A DNA stretch of 64,000 bases from Rutstroemia sp. NJR-2017a BVV2 (GCA_002946415.1 NJPS01000040.1:170072-234071), one strand, 5' to 3'. Shown: positions 13,557 to 24,361, numbered from the stretch's first letter. Notes: generated from the sequence alone by a model not told the origin. Numbers and translations are program-made.

Positions 13557-14780
13557 TTAGATTACTAATACCCCCCCAACTACAGCAGACAAAAGCATTA
13601 TCCCCATCCCTAGTATCCCACTACTGCCCCCGAATCCAAAATTCATCTCCCTGGTAGCAGCACTGGATGACTTCGCGGCGCTGGGAGATGATGTGGTGGA
13701 TGAAGCGGAGGTGGAGTTCGAAGAGGAAGTGGATGAAGAAGTGACGGTCGTTAGGCTGAGACCGGGACTGCTGGGACATTGGGTGGAGTTGGTGGCGGCG
13801 GAGAGGTTGGCGGGGGAGAGGGCGGTAGAGAAGGTTATGTCTGCGCACTGGGGAGGGAGTTAGTATAAGGGTGGGAAGCCGAGGGGAGGTGGGTTTGAAA
13901 ATAAGGAGGGTGGTGATTGAGAGGGAAAGAGGAGAGGGAGGTGAGGGGCTGAGGAGGTGGGGTAGGAATAGGGGTGTGAAGGGGTGATAGTTGAGGATTG
14001 GAGGTTCAGGAGACGGTGATAAGGCCGTTGAATGAACCAATGCAGGAAGCAGAAACCGCCACTCTCAACCCCATTCTCCTTATATTCCCTTCCCCCACAA
14101 ACCCATCCAGAAATTCAAAATGAAAAGAAAAAAAAAATCAAACTAACATTATACAACGCACTCCCGCTCTCCCCAACCGTAACCACCTGCAGCGTAGCGT
14201 TCATCCCATCCTGCACGGTAACGCCCTCAGGCAGCACGAAATCGCCGAGACAGAGCTCCCCCGCCCCAGTCTCGTTTAGAGGCGCGGGCGTAAGCGAGAT
14301 GTTGAAGTTGCTGACGTTGGAGCCGAGACCTAGGTTCACGAAGATGTAGGTCCAGGGGTGGTGCAGGGACAGCGCGATGGGGAAGGAGGTGCTGGGGTAG
14401 ACGGTGCGGTTAAGGGTGGTGTTTATACCGGCGCCTGGGGGGAGGTTAGTTGGGGGAGAGTGAGGGGGAGAGTGAGGGGTGGAAAGGAGGCGTGAAAATC
14501 AGAGGTGGAGAGGAGGAGGAGAAGGGAAGAAGTATGGAGAAGTTAGAAGTTATGAAGAAGTGAAGAGAAGATTGGGATCACTGGGAGGTAGCAGGAAAGA
14601 TGGTGACGTTGAATTGAAAGGGGTTGATGTGGAATCTTTGGGGAAGTGCTTACATGGATAAGTCCACTGAGAAGCAGGCGCTGCGAAAGAATCACCACGC
14701 CAATACGGATAGTTGAGAGTAAAATGCGCCGAGGCTATGGATGAGAAGAGGGTAACAAGGAGAAAGCTATAGTTTGCCAT
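13557..14780 (-). CDS. Secreted X325/BIM1-like (LPMO-like) copper-binding protein, probable GPI anchor
   Basis: Three exons on the minus strand: 14654-14780, 14148-14434, 13847-13557, giving 234 residues. The signal peptide MANYSFLLVTLFSSIASA is followed by a mature N-terminal His19 in HFTLNYPYWRG. That is the hallmark of X325 proteins (BIM1 of Cryptococcus, LaX325): LPMO-fold copper binders, linked to copper uptake or cell-surface roles rather than polysaccharide oxidation. Also visible are WTYPC (spanning the first splice), LGLGSNVSNFNI, and NCADITF at the second splice, all in the order the family shows. A Ser/Thr-rich stalk with several N-glycosylation sequons follows, then a hydrophobic C-terminus (GILGMGIMLLSAVVGG) fitting GPI attachment. 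The splice sites are my own; frame closure and conserved joins support them. A second member lies head-to-head at 15504. Confidence 0.85.
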
Positions 14781-15503
14781 CTTGAGTAAGTTCTGCTTTT
14801 CCAAGTCTTGGATATTGTGTTTCCGCAATTCGTTCTTCGCAAAACGTTGATTTAATGTAGAGAGCTTTTCGAAACAACATAAACACAAACTGTCGAACCA
14901 AAAAAGATCAACGCTGTTTATGATATAGGACGACGCGGGTCCAGATTCAGCCTCAGCTCTCAGGGTACCAGACAGACACGAACGGGAATCTTTCCTAATT
15001 CTCTCATAATTTGCTCAACTTCCCATTTCCATCGTACCACGCCAACGGGCACAACCCCATTTATTCAATCCATTATCCATCCCGCAACAAAACCCAACAA
15101 AGAAATCGCATCAATAGCTTCAGATGAACGCCAAGACGAGGAAGGAAAGAGGCTGGTCATATAAACGTGCTCACCTGCAGCCTTGGCAGATGTGCGCCAC
15201 ACCAACCAGGACTTTGGTGGCTTTGTACTTTTCCTTGGCTTTGAATGTTTATTCCAATCGGGATCAATGAATTGTATCCCTACAATGGCGGAGAAGCGCC
15301 TCCAAGTGATCGTTGATATCTTGCTCAAAACCGCGCAGTGAAGTAAGTAGAGGAGTTGGACGGCGGTCTGGGTGGGGGATTGATCATGTGAGGTAATAAA
15401 ATTCAACGACATATCAAGTAGATAGAGAGTACTTCTCTTTCCTGTAGCACTTAATTACTTGAAGTAAAAGCCAGCATATAAAACTTCTTTCCGTTGTGGA
15501 ACA
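14781..15503. promoter_or_regulatory. Shared upstream region of two divergent X325-like genes
   Basis: 723 bp separate the start codons of two related genes transcribed away from each other, so the interval probably holds both promoters. A 115-codon minus frame (15065-15412) lies inside it but has no recognisable domain or signal peptide. I did not identify a specific copper-response element. Confidence 0.5.
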
Positions 15504-16233
15504 ATGAAAATGAGGCTGAATACCCTCCTTGGCATGGTGCTGCTCTCCGCACGTGCAGCTTTATCACACTTCGTACTCAACTACCCACCCTCGCTCGGCT
15601 TCAGCGCCGACAATGAAGACGTCAGTCCCTGTGGAGGCTTCACGCCGTCGCTAGCAAGCACGTCTGATTATGCGGTTGCGCAGAATGCTATTGCTTTCAC
15701 GACACTGCATCCTCAGTCGACTTTTATCTTCCGCGCAACGCTGGATGGGACTGCGAAGGGGAATTGGACGAATTTACTCCCGGTGTTCGAAGTGTATGGA
15801 TTGGGTTCTATTTGCGAGACGGATGTCGTTGTTGGTTCGGAGTGGATTGGTCAAGCGGGATTGTTGCAGGTGGTTCAGCATGCTGAGGATGGTGTACATT
15901 ATCAGGTAGGTTCTACCATGAGACTTGCTTTTGCATGATACTGACGCAAAAGATAAGTGTGCCGCAGTGAAGTTCGTCGAAGGAAGTCTTGGAAATACTC
16001 CTAGTACATGTACGAACTCTTCGGGAACTCAGCTCAGTTATGTTGGTGATGACACCTTGACCAATCTGGGAAATGCTTCAGCAACTTCGACGAGTGCTTC
16101 CAGTTCTGGTGCAGCAGCAAAGCCATCAAAAACTGCAGGCTCCGATGCTAGTTTGACTCGTGGTACTGCGATGCAGGGTCTTTGGGCCGTTGCAGTTGTG
16201 GCTTCGAGTGTGTTCTTTGGCTTCGTTGTGTAA
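15504..16233 (+). CDS. Secreted X325/BIM1-like (LPMO-like) copper-binding protein, probable GPI anchor
   Basis: Two exons, 15504-15905 and 15958-16233 (52-bp intron), encode 225 residues. The signal peptide ends ...SARAALS, leaving mature His22 in HFVLNYPPSLGF, the X325 hallmark. SPCGGF follows where the family has its first conserved Cys/Gly pair. The splice joins HYQ to CAAVKF, the usual L/HYQCAA(V)KF motif of this group, which strongly supports the intron. After about residue 165 comes a Thr/Ser/Ala-rich stalk, then a hydrophobic tail (LWAVAVVASSVFFGFVV) typical of GPI-anchored proteins. It has the same architecture as the divergent gene at 13557-14780 but low direct identity, so this is an old duplication or two subfamilies. 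The likely site is cell wall or plasma membrane surface, with copper bound through the N-terminal His. Confidence 0.88.
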
Positions 16234-16376
16234 ATGGTAGTAAATCATCCGGGAAATAGACCCAAAGCAGTTGAATATTCTCTATGCGGATCAGCAAATC
16301 GAGAAAATTTTAAAGATATTCTGTGAACCCTACTCTTGCATCAGTACATGCGGCTAGCCATCTGTATCAACACATG

Positions 16377-16448
16377 ACTGAGAACGTCCTAATGATTGAG
16401 AGCATCCCAACAACTGAGAACGTCCTAATAATTGAGCAGCATACCAGT
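16377..16448. repeat. Imperfect tandem repeat, period about 36 bp
   Basis: Two copies of a unit beginning ACTGAGAACGTCCTAAT start at 16377 and 16413. Each is followed by an ATTGAG...GCAT-like half, with shorter echoes of ATTGAGAGCAT just after. Confidence 0.6.
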
Positions 16449-16609
16449 GATTGAGAGCATGCCGTGAATCTGTACTAATACCATAATAATCCAGGCTGAA
16501 ACAGAAACCAAGGGCTACTTCAGACTGTTGGAGTTCGTCAGAGATTGGCAGAAGTTCTAGGATACACCACCTCCACAATGCCGCTTGGTCTATTCAGATG
16601 AACAGGAAC

Positions 16610-17184
16610 AAGAGATGGAACGCATCATAGCTGAAGAAGGAGTTGGCCAAACTTGAGGTCTTCATCGCCAGGTAATTCCACTACCAGTCACAATGAGGAG
16701 TGCATTACGCCGGAGTTTTGCTCGGCTCTCAAAGTGGCTCATATATAGCCTTGAAGGGTTCTCCCTGGTACTGGATTGCTTTGAATGCCATCGCGTATTT
16801 GAATCGCCCAGATATGCAGTCCTCGAGTTGTCCTGGGTTGGATGGAGCGGTGGTGCACGATATGCTCAAAGAGAGAGTAGGAACATGTGCGAATGTACAA
16901 TTAATCGGGCGATGATAGAATCCGAGAATGGATTTAAAATTGTTCTCTGAGAACGACTATGTTTATCGATATCCATCGACCCGAGGTGCTTCTTTCTATG
17001 GGTCCCCATCCCCAGGGGAATGTTGCGGGGCCATCTTTGACATCAGGCTCAATCAGATGCAGGAATTCTCACGAGATTCTGTACATCTATTTGGCAACTT
17101 TACCGCCTTCCAGGTGAGAATTCAATTAGGGATTGAACTGTGCCCAGGTTTCCCTTTCCCGAGTGCTCTGGGCAATCCCGCCTA
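16610..17184 (+). pseudogene. Possible decayed gene of unknown family
   Basis: One frame reads well for most of this stretch (HYAGVLLGSQSGSYIALKG near 16,700; SENDYVYRYPSTRG near 16,950). It is interrupted by adjacent stops near 16,913-16,918, and coding-like sequence before it lies in another frame. The amino-acid texture looks like a real protein, but I do not recognise the family. It could also be an intron-rich gene I failed to assemble. Confidence 0.3.
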
Positions 17185-17353
17185 GTAGGCTCGTACTGAT
17201 GGAGATCCTTTTATATCTATCTCCAGCTTTTGGTTGCCCGTGCAATCTACTCCTTTGCGAAGGGTATACCTAGCTCTCCGGCTTGCATTCCTCAACTGAG
17301 AGAGCGGGGCGGTTTTGCATCCCAGCTCCGTCTACTATTAAGTTGTAGGGATC

Positions 17354-17662
17354 TCATACGAAAATTAAGAAATAACTTACATGACCATTATCCTCTGTGA
17401 CATTGCTCCCAGAAACTGTCTTCCCCCGCCTCTCAATGACAAGTATTTCCACTATACACAGGGGATTTGTATGGAAGGGTTTGTTACCCTCAACAAGTTC
17501 GGCGATCTCGCTCTTCCGCATGACCGTTACCGTGCTCATGCAGTACCACCTGCAACTCGGCAATTGGTTCACTGTCTCATTCAGTAGAGCTGCAGTCCCT
17601 ATGTAGGTTAAAGGACGAGCTTTGCGGTGGCCATATCCTTCATGGGCATTCAAAGAATACAT
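17354..17662 (-). pseudogene. Possible gene remnant, unknown family
   Basis: A 102-codon minus frame contains protein-like sequence (LLNETVNQLPSCRWYCMST and SGSNVTEDNGHVSYFL) but has no believable start, domain or neighbouring exons. It may be the tail of a lost gene. The family is not recognised. Confidence 0.25.
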
Positions 17663-18552
17663 GTCACTGAATAGATCAAAGGGTGAACTTGGAAGACGGG
17701 TTCAAATGCTCCTCGCATATGGTAACGGAGGCTACCCCCGATTTCAGAGCGGCCGCCAAATGGTCCGGCTCTCAAGACTGACGATGCATGAATTTCGAAG
17801 GAGTTTGTTGCATATCTGACGGGTTGACGGCTCGGACTCGATATGAATGCTATATTGCTATCCAGGATGTGCGGACAGGTAAGGGGATTGATTGCATGCC
17901 TTAGTGATCATGGAGTAGACAGCATTGAGCAAGAATAGCTTGGCATAACGTGTCTGGTGATGTTCGAATCTCAGAGAATCATAACACGTTGAATTGACGT
18001 CCATTCAGCCCAGAGTATCCAGTCCCTCCGACCGCTGATCTGCATCGGCCAAAACAGATGCCGCCACGAGAGAGGGATAAAACCCAGTGCCATTGGCTCG
18101 ACTGCTCTCAAGCCAGCTGAGGCCATGCTCGAGCGAGACGGATTTGCTCGAAAAACGGACCTGCTGCATTGATAGAAGCGTCCATCCTGTGAAGAAACCT
18201 ATGGTATAGCTTCGTAGGTTAGTATGTTCTGCTCATGATCAAAAAGGTCTATGAATTAATCGTTGGCCTTCCGATTAACCGATTAATCCTGTCTACTTCT
18301 CAACGGAATTCCGGACCGCGATGGCTAATCCTCGGCAATTCAACAGTGGCGGACACAATTCTGACTTTACCGCCCTCTCCGGCGTAGAAATAACAAGCCG
18401 ACAACAATACCTTAAAGAAAAGACAGTTGGATATTGAAAACATTATAAAACCGTATAAAATCTTAGAATTAACTGAAATATTTAGTTAACAGCAGTAATC
18501 AGCTATAATATATTGTCCCAAGTCGGCCTGTTTTTTCTACCCAGGAGAGCAG

Positions 18553-18665
18553 CCGAACCCCAGCTAATAATTATTAAGATTACCACTACAGTAATGAAAT
18601 ACTGGCGGCAGTCCTAGCCGCTGAAAAGCTCATAGGATTTACTGCTCGTGTCGTCGCTATCTAGA
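18553..18665. repeat. Direct duplication, copy 1
   Basis: This segment runs from GCCGAACCCCAGCTAA to GCTATCTAGA and recurs at 18785-18882. A 36-nt core (18602-18637) is identical in both copies and contains a small inverted repeat (GCGGC...GCCGC, 7-nt loop). The outer parts differ by substitutions and small indels. Confidence 0.8.
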
Positions 18666-18784
18666 ACATATTACCTGCAAACAGCGGTTCAAAGACATCA
18701 TGATTTACAATTTTAATACCTTGTACAAAATTCTAACCACCACTGTTGATCATGTCGGGAACAACTTTGACTGACACCTTTACC

Positions 18785-18882
18785 GCCGAACCCCAGCTAA
18801 CAATTATTGCCACCAAGGAAAGGCTGGCGGCAGTCCTAGCCGCTGAAAAGCTCATAGGACTGCTCGTGTAATCGCTATCTAG
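18785..18882. repeat. Direct duplication, copy 2
   Basis: Second copy of the 18553-18665 segment, with its identical core at 18824-18859. It ends about 100 bp before the MFS transporter start codon, so it lies in that gene's upstream region. Confidence 0.8.
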
Positions 18883-18984
18883 ACTATGTTATTAGACGGT
18901 GAGTATGGAGGCGGGTAGCTCATCCACTTCATATATATTCTGAGCAACCCACCGAAGAGATGCTGAGGTCCTAACGTCGCTATA

Positions 18985-20759
18985 ATGACCCCCTCGCATT
19001 CTGACACTCCCAATGACAGCATCACGTTGGCCTCAATCGAAAATGGGCTAGAAGTTGGTAACAAATTGGAGGAGCCACCCATCCATAGAGTCGCCACCGA
19101 ACCGATAACATTAGAACGATGGAATGAACCAAGAATAAACCTTTACCGTTACTTGTCGGCGTTGTACAGTTTCATTGTCCTGGGTGAGTCTCCAATGGGG
19201 TCGTCAATCAACTATCTTCTAATTCTGGATAGGCATGAATGATGCAGCTTATGGAGTCAGTTTCCTTGCCTATACCTAACAAAATCCATGCTAAATGATT
19301 TATAGGCATTAATACCTTATGTTCGTGACCTCTTCCGATATCTAGCATTCTACTAATCGCAGATTCAGCTCGAAACATACTATGACCAGACCTACACCAC
19401 CATTTCCCTCATCTTCCTCTCACCGTTGGTGGGATACACGCTTGCTGCCTTCCTGAACAATCGCATCCACAATCGCTTCGGGCAATTTGGAATAGCCATT
19501 ATCACCCCTTTATGCAAACTCGCCGTGTATGTCATCACGTGCTTTCATCCTCCTTACCCAGTTCTCCCAGTCATCTTTGTACTGGCTGGCTTCGCAAGTG
19601 GACTTCAGGATGGTGCTTGGAATGCTTGGATTGGGAATATGAAGAATGCGAATGAGTTACTGGGAATTCTTCATGGTACCTATGGTCTTGGGGCGACAAT
19701 AAGTCCGCTGGTTGCCACTGCTAGTATGTTACGCTCGGCTCAATCGTTCGCTCCCATCAAATTTTCTGTCTTGTTCTGGGCCAGCGCTCGTTCGATTACG
19801 ATTTCTAGCATGGGAAAACTTACAATCGAATAGTGATTACAAAGGGGGACCTTCCCTGGTATAAGTTCTATTATGTTATGGTGAGCTCTATTCTACGTTG
19901 ATTTTGCCTGGCATATTCGCTGATTTTGTCTACTATACAGGTTGGCATGGCTGTACTTGAACTTGTCGTCTGTGGATTATCATTCCGTCGTTCAACCGGT
20001 GCCAACTACCGCTCTCTAACGACGAAAACTACCGATGCCTCCGCGCCCGAGTCCAACACAAAAGAAGTGCTGAAGACTCGGGCGACATGGATCTGCGCTT
20101 TCTTTCTCCTCTGCCTTGTCGGGATTGAAGTATCTCTAGGTGGTTGGCTCGTTACTTTCATGCTCGTGGTCCGACATGGGGCGCCATTCGCCTCAGGTCT
20201 TGTAGCTACCGGTTTCTGGCTCGGTCTCACTTTTGGACGCATCGTTCTCGGATTTATTACAGGAAAGATCGGAGAGAAGCTCGCGATTACCTTCTATGTC
20301 GTTATGTGCATGACCTTTGAACTGTGCTTCTGGCTCATTCCGAGCTTTATCAGCAGCGCAGTATTCGCAGGGTGGCTGGGGTTCTTCCTTGGCCCTCTCT
20401 TTCCGGCAGCGATTGTGGCGCTGACAAAACTACTTCCGAAGAGGCTGCATATTAGTGCGATTGGGTTTGCGGCGGCATTTGGAGGTGGTGGCGCGGCATT
20501 GTTCCCGTTCGCCGTGGGGGCTACTGCCCAGGCCAAAGGAGTAAAAGTATTGCAGCCGATCGCTTTGGGATTGTTGGCAGCCATGCTAGGGCTATGGTGC
20601 CTGCTGCCGGGAGGGTTCAGGAAGGAAGGTCTCAATAGAGTACAACAGGAGAGGGAGAAGAGGGAGCGAGCAGGTGGAAGCTTAAACAGTGAAACTGCCG
20701 CTGATGTGGACCAGGATGCAGAGAAAGGATCGGCAAGAGTTCTGGGAACTAGTGAATAA
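18985..20759 (+). CDS. Major facilitator superfamily transporter (fungal Bsc6/FucP-like group)
   Basis: Six exons: 18985-19183, 19233-19255 (23 bp), 19306-19320 (15 bp), 19363-19723, 19834-19880, 19941-20759; 487 residues in frame. The micro-exons splice to GMNDAAYG-ALIPY-IQLETYY, the conserved first transmembrane/loop region of a fungal MFS group (DAAxGALIPY). Then come FLSPLVGYTLAA, FASGLQDGAWNAWIGN and LHGTYGLGATISPLVAT, also diagnostic. The second half has about six hydrophobic segments (residues about 255-440), with GFWLGLTFGRIVLGF and LFPAAIVALTKLLP. About 12 membrane spans are expected in all, with cytosolic N- and C-terminal tails rich in charged residues. It probably transports a sugar or similar small solute by proton coupling; the substrate is not predictable. 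The exon 2 donor is GTCAGT and exon 3's is GTTCGT, both weak but supported by the conserved peptide. Confidence 0.87.
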
Positions 20760-21211
20760 CGAGAGCGTGCGCTTAGAATTGAGGGGTCAGGGTCTAACCT
20801 CTCCCAACAAATACATTCCATTACGTGGCTTGGCCACTTCCACTTACTATATTTGCATATACGAATCATGATCGGATGATAGGTGTTTAGGTTTCACTAT
20901 TACTGCTGTATGATGGGAAACGGAACAGACAGATAAAGCGCAATGGCAGAGCATCCATTTCTAAGAATTCCCCTTCAGCGCAGTTATGTATTCCCCTCGG
21001 TCCGGCCAACCGTACAGACGTGGGCTTCCGTTCCGTGGTGATGAGTTGAGTCCAGTATTGACAAGAATTCGCTCTGCCTATATCCATCTAAGAGCAGAGT
21101 ATTATACAGCCTCCAAGTGCTCGCGACGATAGTTCAGTGTACCTTTTCCGCCACAAGATGTGTCTTGTCCCATATAGAGCTCTCCATATTTCTACTTTTT
21201 GAACAAGATTC
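20760..21211. other. Convergent 3' intergenic region
   Basis: This lies between the stop of the MFS gene (plus) and the stop of the mitochondrial carrier gene (minus). No gene is seen; presumably both 3' untranslated regions. Confidence 0.55.
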
Positions 21212-22069
21212 TTAATCACTTCCTTCTCCCGACAGCTCATTGTAGGCCCATTGATAACTGCCTAGAAATATCGCACCGCCAATACTGATCCAGAGCACTC
21301 TGGGCCCGATCCCGGCAAAGAAAGCACTTGGTCCATTCGTCTTCAAGATATCCCTTAGCAAAACTACCATACCCTGCTTCTCCCTCGCCAACATCATTCT
21401 CGTCTTCAGCACATCCAACGGCGTCGTGATGCCTGCCGCCACCGCCCCAGCTATGCTTCCCATCGCTCCACTTTCAATTGCATTCACGCTATCTCTGCCG
21501 GTCATACCCCGCCTATATGCCTTCATCGACTCCCACAGCGGGAACTGGATCACCGTAAACGGCACCTCGCGCATGATGGTCACACTCCAACCCCGGTAGA
21601 GTTCCATCCAGACCCCGCGCATCCCAATGTGTTTGTACTGTCCGAGAATCGCCTTCAGCGTCAGCAGCGAACTTGCATGCTGCCCCGCCTGCGCTCTCTG
21701 CTTGACCACCTCCGTCGGGACCCTCACCGCACACGCAGCCACCTCTCCCAAGCTCGCCGCGGCCATGTGTTCGAGTGCTTTGTTCCCCGGCGCAGGAGCG
21801 TAAAGACCTGTGCCGAGAAGTTCCCTCCGCCGCGCGAGCGCTGTTTTGGTGTATTCATATGTGCAGAAGAAAAGAGCAGCGCCGGGCGCAGAGCCAATGA
21901 TGGCGGAGCCCACGCCGCGGTATACACCTGAGAAGCCGCCAGATGCGAGGAAGCCGGTACTGGATTGAAGACGGGTCTTCAGCGTGTCGAGTGGGAAGAG
22001 GGTCAGGTCGACCGTGGTGCCGGCGAGAGCGCCGGCTAGAAGTGCGGGGGTGAAGTTGGATTGTGTCAT
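21212..22069 (-). CDS. PET8: Mitochondrial S-adenosylmethionine carrier (Pet8/SAMC-like)
   Basis: A single exon of 285 residues, the usual length for mitochondrial carriers. There are three tandem carrier repeats, each with the signature: FPLDTLKTRLQ (about residue 27), VPTEVVKQRAQ (about 120) and TPLDVLKTRMM (about 215). SNFTPALLAGALAGTTVDL at the N-terminus, GFLASGGFSGVYRGVGSA and GAALFFCTYE match the SAM carrier subgroup (yeast Pet8). It exchanges cytosolic S-adenosylmethionine for S-adenosylhomocysteine across the inner mitochondrial membrane, feeding methylation of mitochondrial RNA and proteins and biotin/lipoate synthesis. I use the ATG at 22069 (MTQSNF); upstream the frame has no ATG. 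It is divergent from the TilS-like gene, which also probably serves mitochondria. Confidence 0.93.
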   Translation of the reverse strand: MTQSNFTPALLAGALAGTTVDLTLFPLDTLKTRLQSSTGFLASGGFSGVYRGVGSAIIGSAPGAALFFCTYEYTKTALARRRELLGTGLYAPAPGNKALEHMAAASLGEVAACAVRVPTEVVKQRAQAGQHASSLLTLKAILGQYKHIGMRGVWMELYRGWSVTIMREVPFTVIQFPLWESMKAYRRGMTGRDSVNAIESGAMGSIAGAVAAGITTPLDVLKTRMMLAREKQGMVVLLRDILKTNGPSAFFAGIGPRVLWISIGGAIFLGSYQWAYNELSGEGSD

Positions 22070-22365
22070 TTGGCGGAGAGGGACAGAGACCACACTTGCA
22101 ATTGGGATTGTTCTCTAAGGATTGGTAGGAGAATTCTAAGGTGGCCGCAGCCGGTTTGCTGAAAGGGATAAGACGTTGTGGTGATTGCTTTTCATGGTTA
22201 TTGGGGATGGGATGACAAAAAGTTGAGGTTGGAGCTCGGGTAGATTTTTATCTCTGGTGAATGACGCGCAAATTCGCGATAAAATCTAATATATACAGTA
22301 GACTCTTACGCCCTCACAATCTCCAAAATGATTAATTAAGGATCTGGTGTGATGGCATAAAAATA
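22070..22365. promoter_or_regulatory. Short divergent promoter region (SAM carrier / TilS-like)
   Basis: 296 bp separate the two start codons, so the genes probably share a bidirectional promoter. A possible upstream ATG at 22352 meets a stop after two codons, which helps place the TilS-like start at 22366. No specific element was identified. Confidence 0.5.
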
Positions 22366-24361
22366 ATGAAGGATACAAGAAGCGCCATTAAATCATACGA
22401 GTTCGCAAAAGCTCTACTGAAGAAGCCATGCCATCTCCTACGGAAGGAAGGGTTTCGGGGCCATCAAAGGCTGGGTATGTTACTTTGTACTGTACGAAAT
22501 TTATGAACTAGAAATTTTGACGAGAAAGTAGGTCTCGCAGTGAGTGGTGGCGTGGACTCTATGGCCCTGGCGGCTCTTTGCGTACGGATGAATCAGAAGT
22601 GGGCGCATATAAACAAGCATCTCAAAATTGACCCAGGGTTGAGATTGAGATTGAGATTTACAGCTTTCATAGTCGATCACGGGTTGAGAAGTGGCAGCGA
22701 TGAAGAAGCTCGACAGGTGAAAAACAATCTCGCCAAAATAGGTATTCCTATCCATTGTGTACTTGCCCGAATAGGAACTCATATCTGCAGGAATCCTCGA
22801 CTCTAAAATCCTCAAGCTCTCATGGAAAGACCACGAAGGAGACCCGTCCAAGTTCCCAAATCTTGAGAGCCTGGCAAGAAAGTACAGATTCCAAGCGTTA
22901 GGGAGAGCTTGCCGTGATCATGACATAGATACCCTCCTGCTTGGGCATCACGCTGACGATCAAGTCGAAACCGTACTGATGCGTCTGGCCAAGGGGCATC
23001 GCGGACGGGGTCTGGCAGGCATCAAAGCATCATCCGTGATACCGGAATGCGAGGGTATCTACGGAGTCCATGAAAGTGGCCAGGCAGTTGAGCTAGTCGC
23101 ATCGCGGCTTACAATGCAAGGTTCAAGTGAAATGCCGATCAAGGTCGAATCGGGGGGTGTGCACATCTATCGTCCTCTTCTCGGCTTTCCAAAAGAGAAA
23201 CTCATCTCGTCCTGCAAGAGTCTCGGAGTCGACTGGGTCACTGATGCCACGAATGCTGACCGTACTCTTACATCCCGCAACGCAATTCGGCATATGTACG
23301 AGAAGCCCAACAAGCTGCCGCATGCGTTATCAGCTCCTAGAATACTTGCCCTTGCAAGGCATTTCCAAAAGGGTGAGAGGCGCAGGGAAGATGTTGTAGT
23401 CGAACTTCTCGCGAAAGTCAAGTTGATGAATTTTGACACGAGAAGAGGTACCCTTCGAGTTGTATTCCCACCAATCTCCGATCATCAAGTCGAGAGACAG
23501 ACGATAGCAGCTATGGTACTACGTCGCGTAGTTCTGTGGATCACGCCTCATCCCACTGTCGATCTGCTTTCTCTCACAGGGACAGCAGTGAAGACCATAT
23601 TTCCTTCTCCGTCTAGCGAGGCCAAGACCGGGTCATCCGAGCAGGGACCAAAGCCTTTCAATGCCGCAGGTGTATTCTTCTATCCTCTACCCACTCCAGG
23701 AACCTCTCCGGCCACACCATCATCGACATCTGCCCCTCCCATTACCTGGTGGTTAAGTCGGGAGCCGCACCCTCAATTCGGGCGCAACCTAGCCCCTTAC
23801 ATAGTTCCCGGCCTCTCCAACTTGCCCAATATAAAAACCGCAACATTTTGGCAGGCTATCGAAGCTCGATGGTTTCTCTACGATAACCGGTGGTGGCTTA
23901 ACATAAAAAATGGAATGACGGGCGGCAGGCTGATGGTTCGCAACTTCCGACCGGATGATAGTCCCCGGTTGAAGGAAGGCTTGGACTATGCTGAACTAAG
24001 CTTGCTGAACAAGGCGCTGAGGACAGTCAATGGAGATGATCGTTGGAGAGCAGTTTTGCCCATTGTGGTATGGAGACCAAGCAGTAAGGAGGAGGATCGA
24101 GTGGTTGGTTTGCCAACTTTGGACATCAGGAAACCAGGATTTCCATATGTGTCATGGTCATGTACATATAGGAAGGTGGATTTAGCGGACTTGGGGCTGG
24201 AGGCTGTAAAGGTCGATTCTAAAAGCCTAGAATCGGGTTTTTATCCTTCACAAAAGGTAATTCATATGGCAGGAGGAGCCAGTGAGGCTCCCCCAATAGT
24301 TTACCACCAACGCGAAGCACTAAACCAAGGAGGAAGCGGGAGTCTCAGCTATGGCGAGTGA
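22366..24361 (+). CDS. tRNA(Ile)-lysidine synthetase-like PP-loop ATPase
   Basis: Three exons: 22366-22474, 22532-22741, 22791-24361; 629 residues. TilS converts C34 of tRNA-Ile2 to lysidine so that it reads AUA. In fungi a nuclear-encoded copy is expected to act in mitochondria. The PP-loop ATP-binding motif SGGVDS sits at residues 41-46. FIVDHGLRSGS and LLGHHADDQVETVLMRL are the next family motifs, and the second intron join (NLAKIG-ILDSKIL) restores them. VDWVTDATNADRTLTSRN at about residues 235-250 matches the conserved WVTDxTN...SRN segment. The C-terminal ~350 residues are less conserved. The start at 22366 is chosen because only this frame splices in phase to GLAVSGG; the other nearby ATG (about 22425) would need a poor donor. 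The basic N-terminus could be a targeting peptide (inference). Confidence 0.87.

Larger units (their letters stand above)
16234..18984. other. Gene-poor interval with decayed coding sequence and repeats
   Basis: About 2.75 kb without an intact gene. It holds an imperfect tandem repeat, two stretches that look like broken coding frames, and a diverged direct duplication near 18.55 and 18.79 kb, each listed separately. The rest shows nothing I can name. Confidence 0.6.

Noticed and set aside
15065..15412. 115-codon minus frame between the two X325-like genes
   Set aside because: No domain, signal peptide or believable exon partners; lies in a divergent promoter region.
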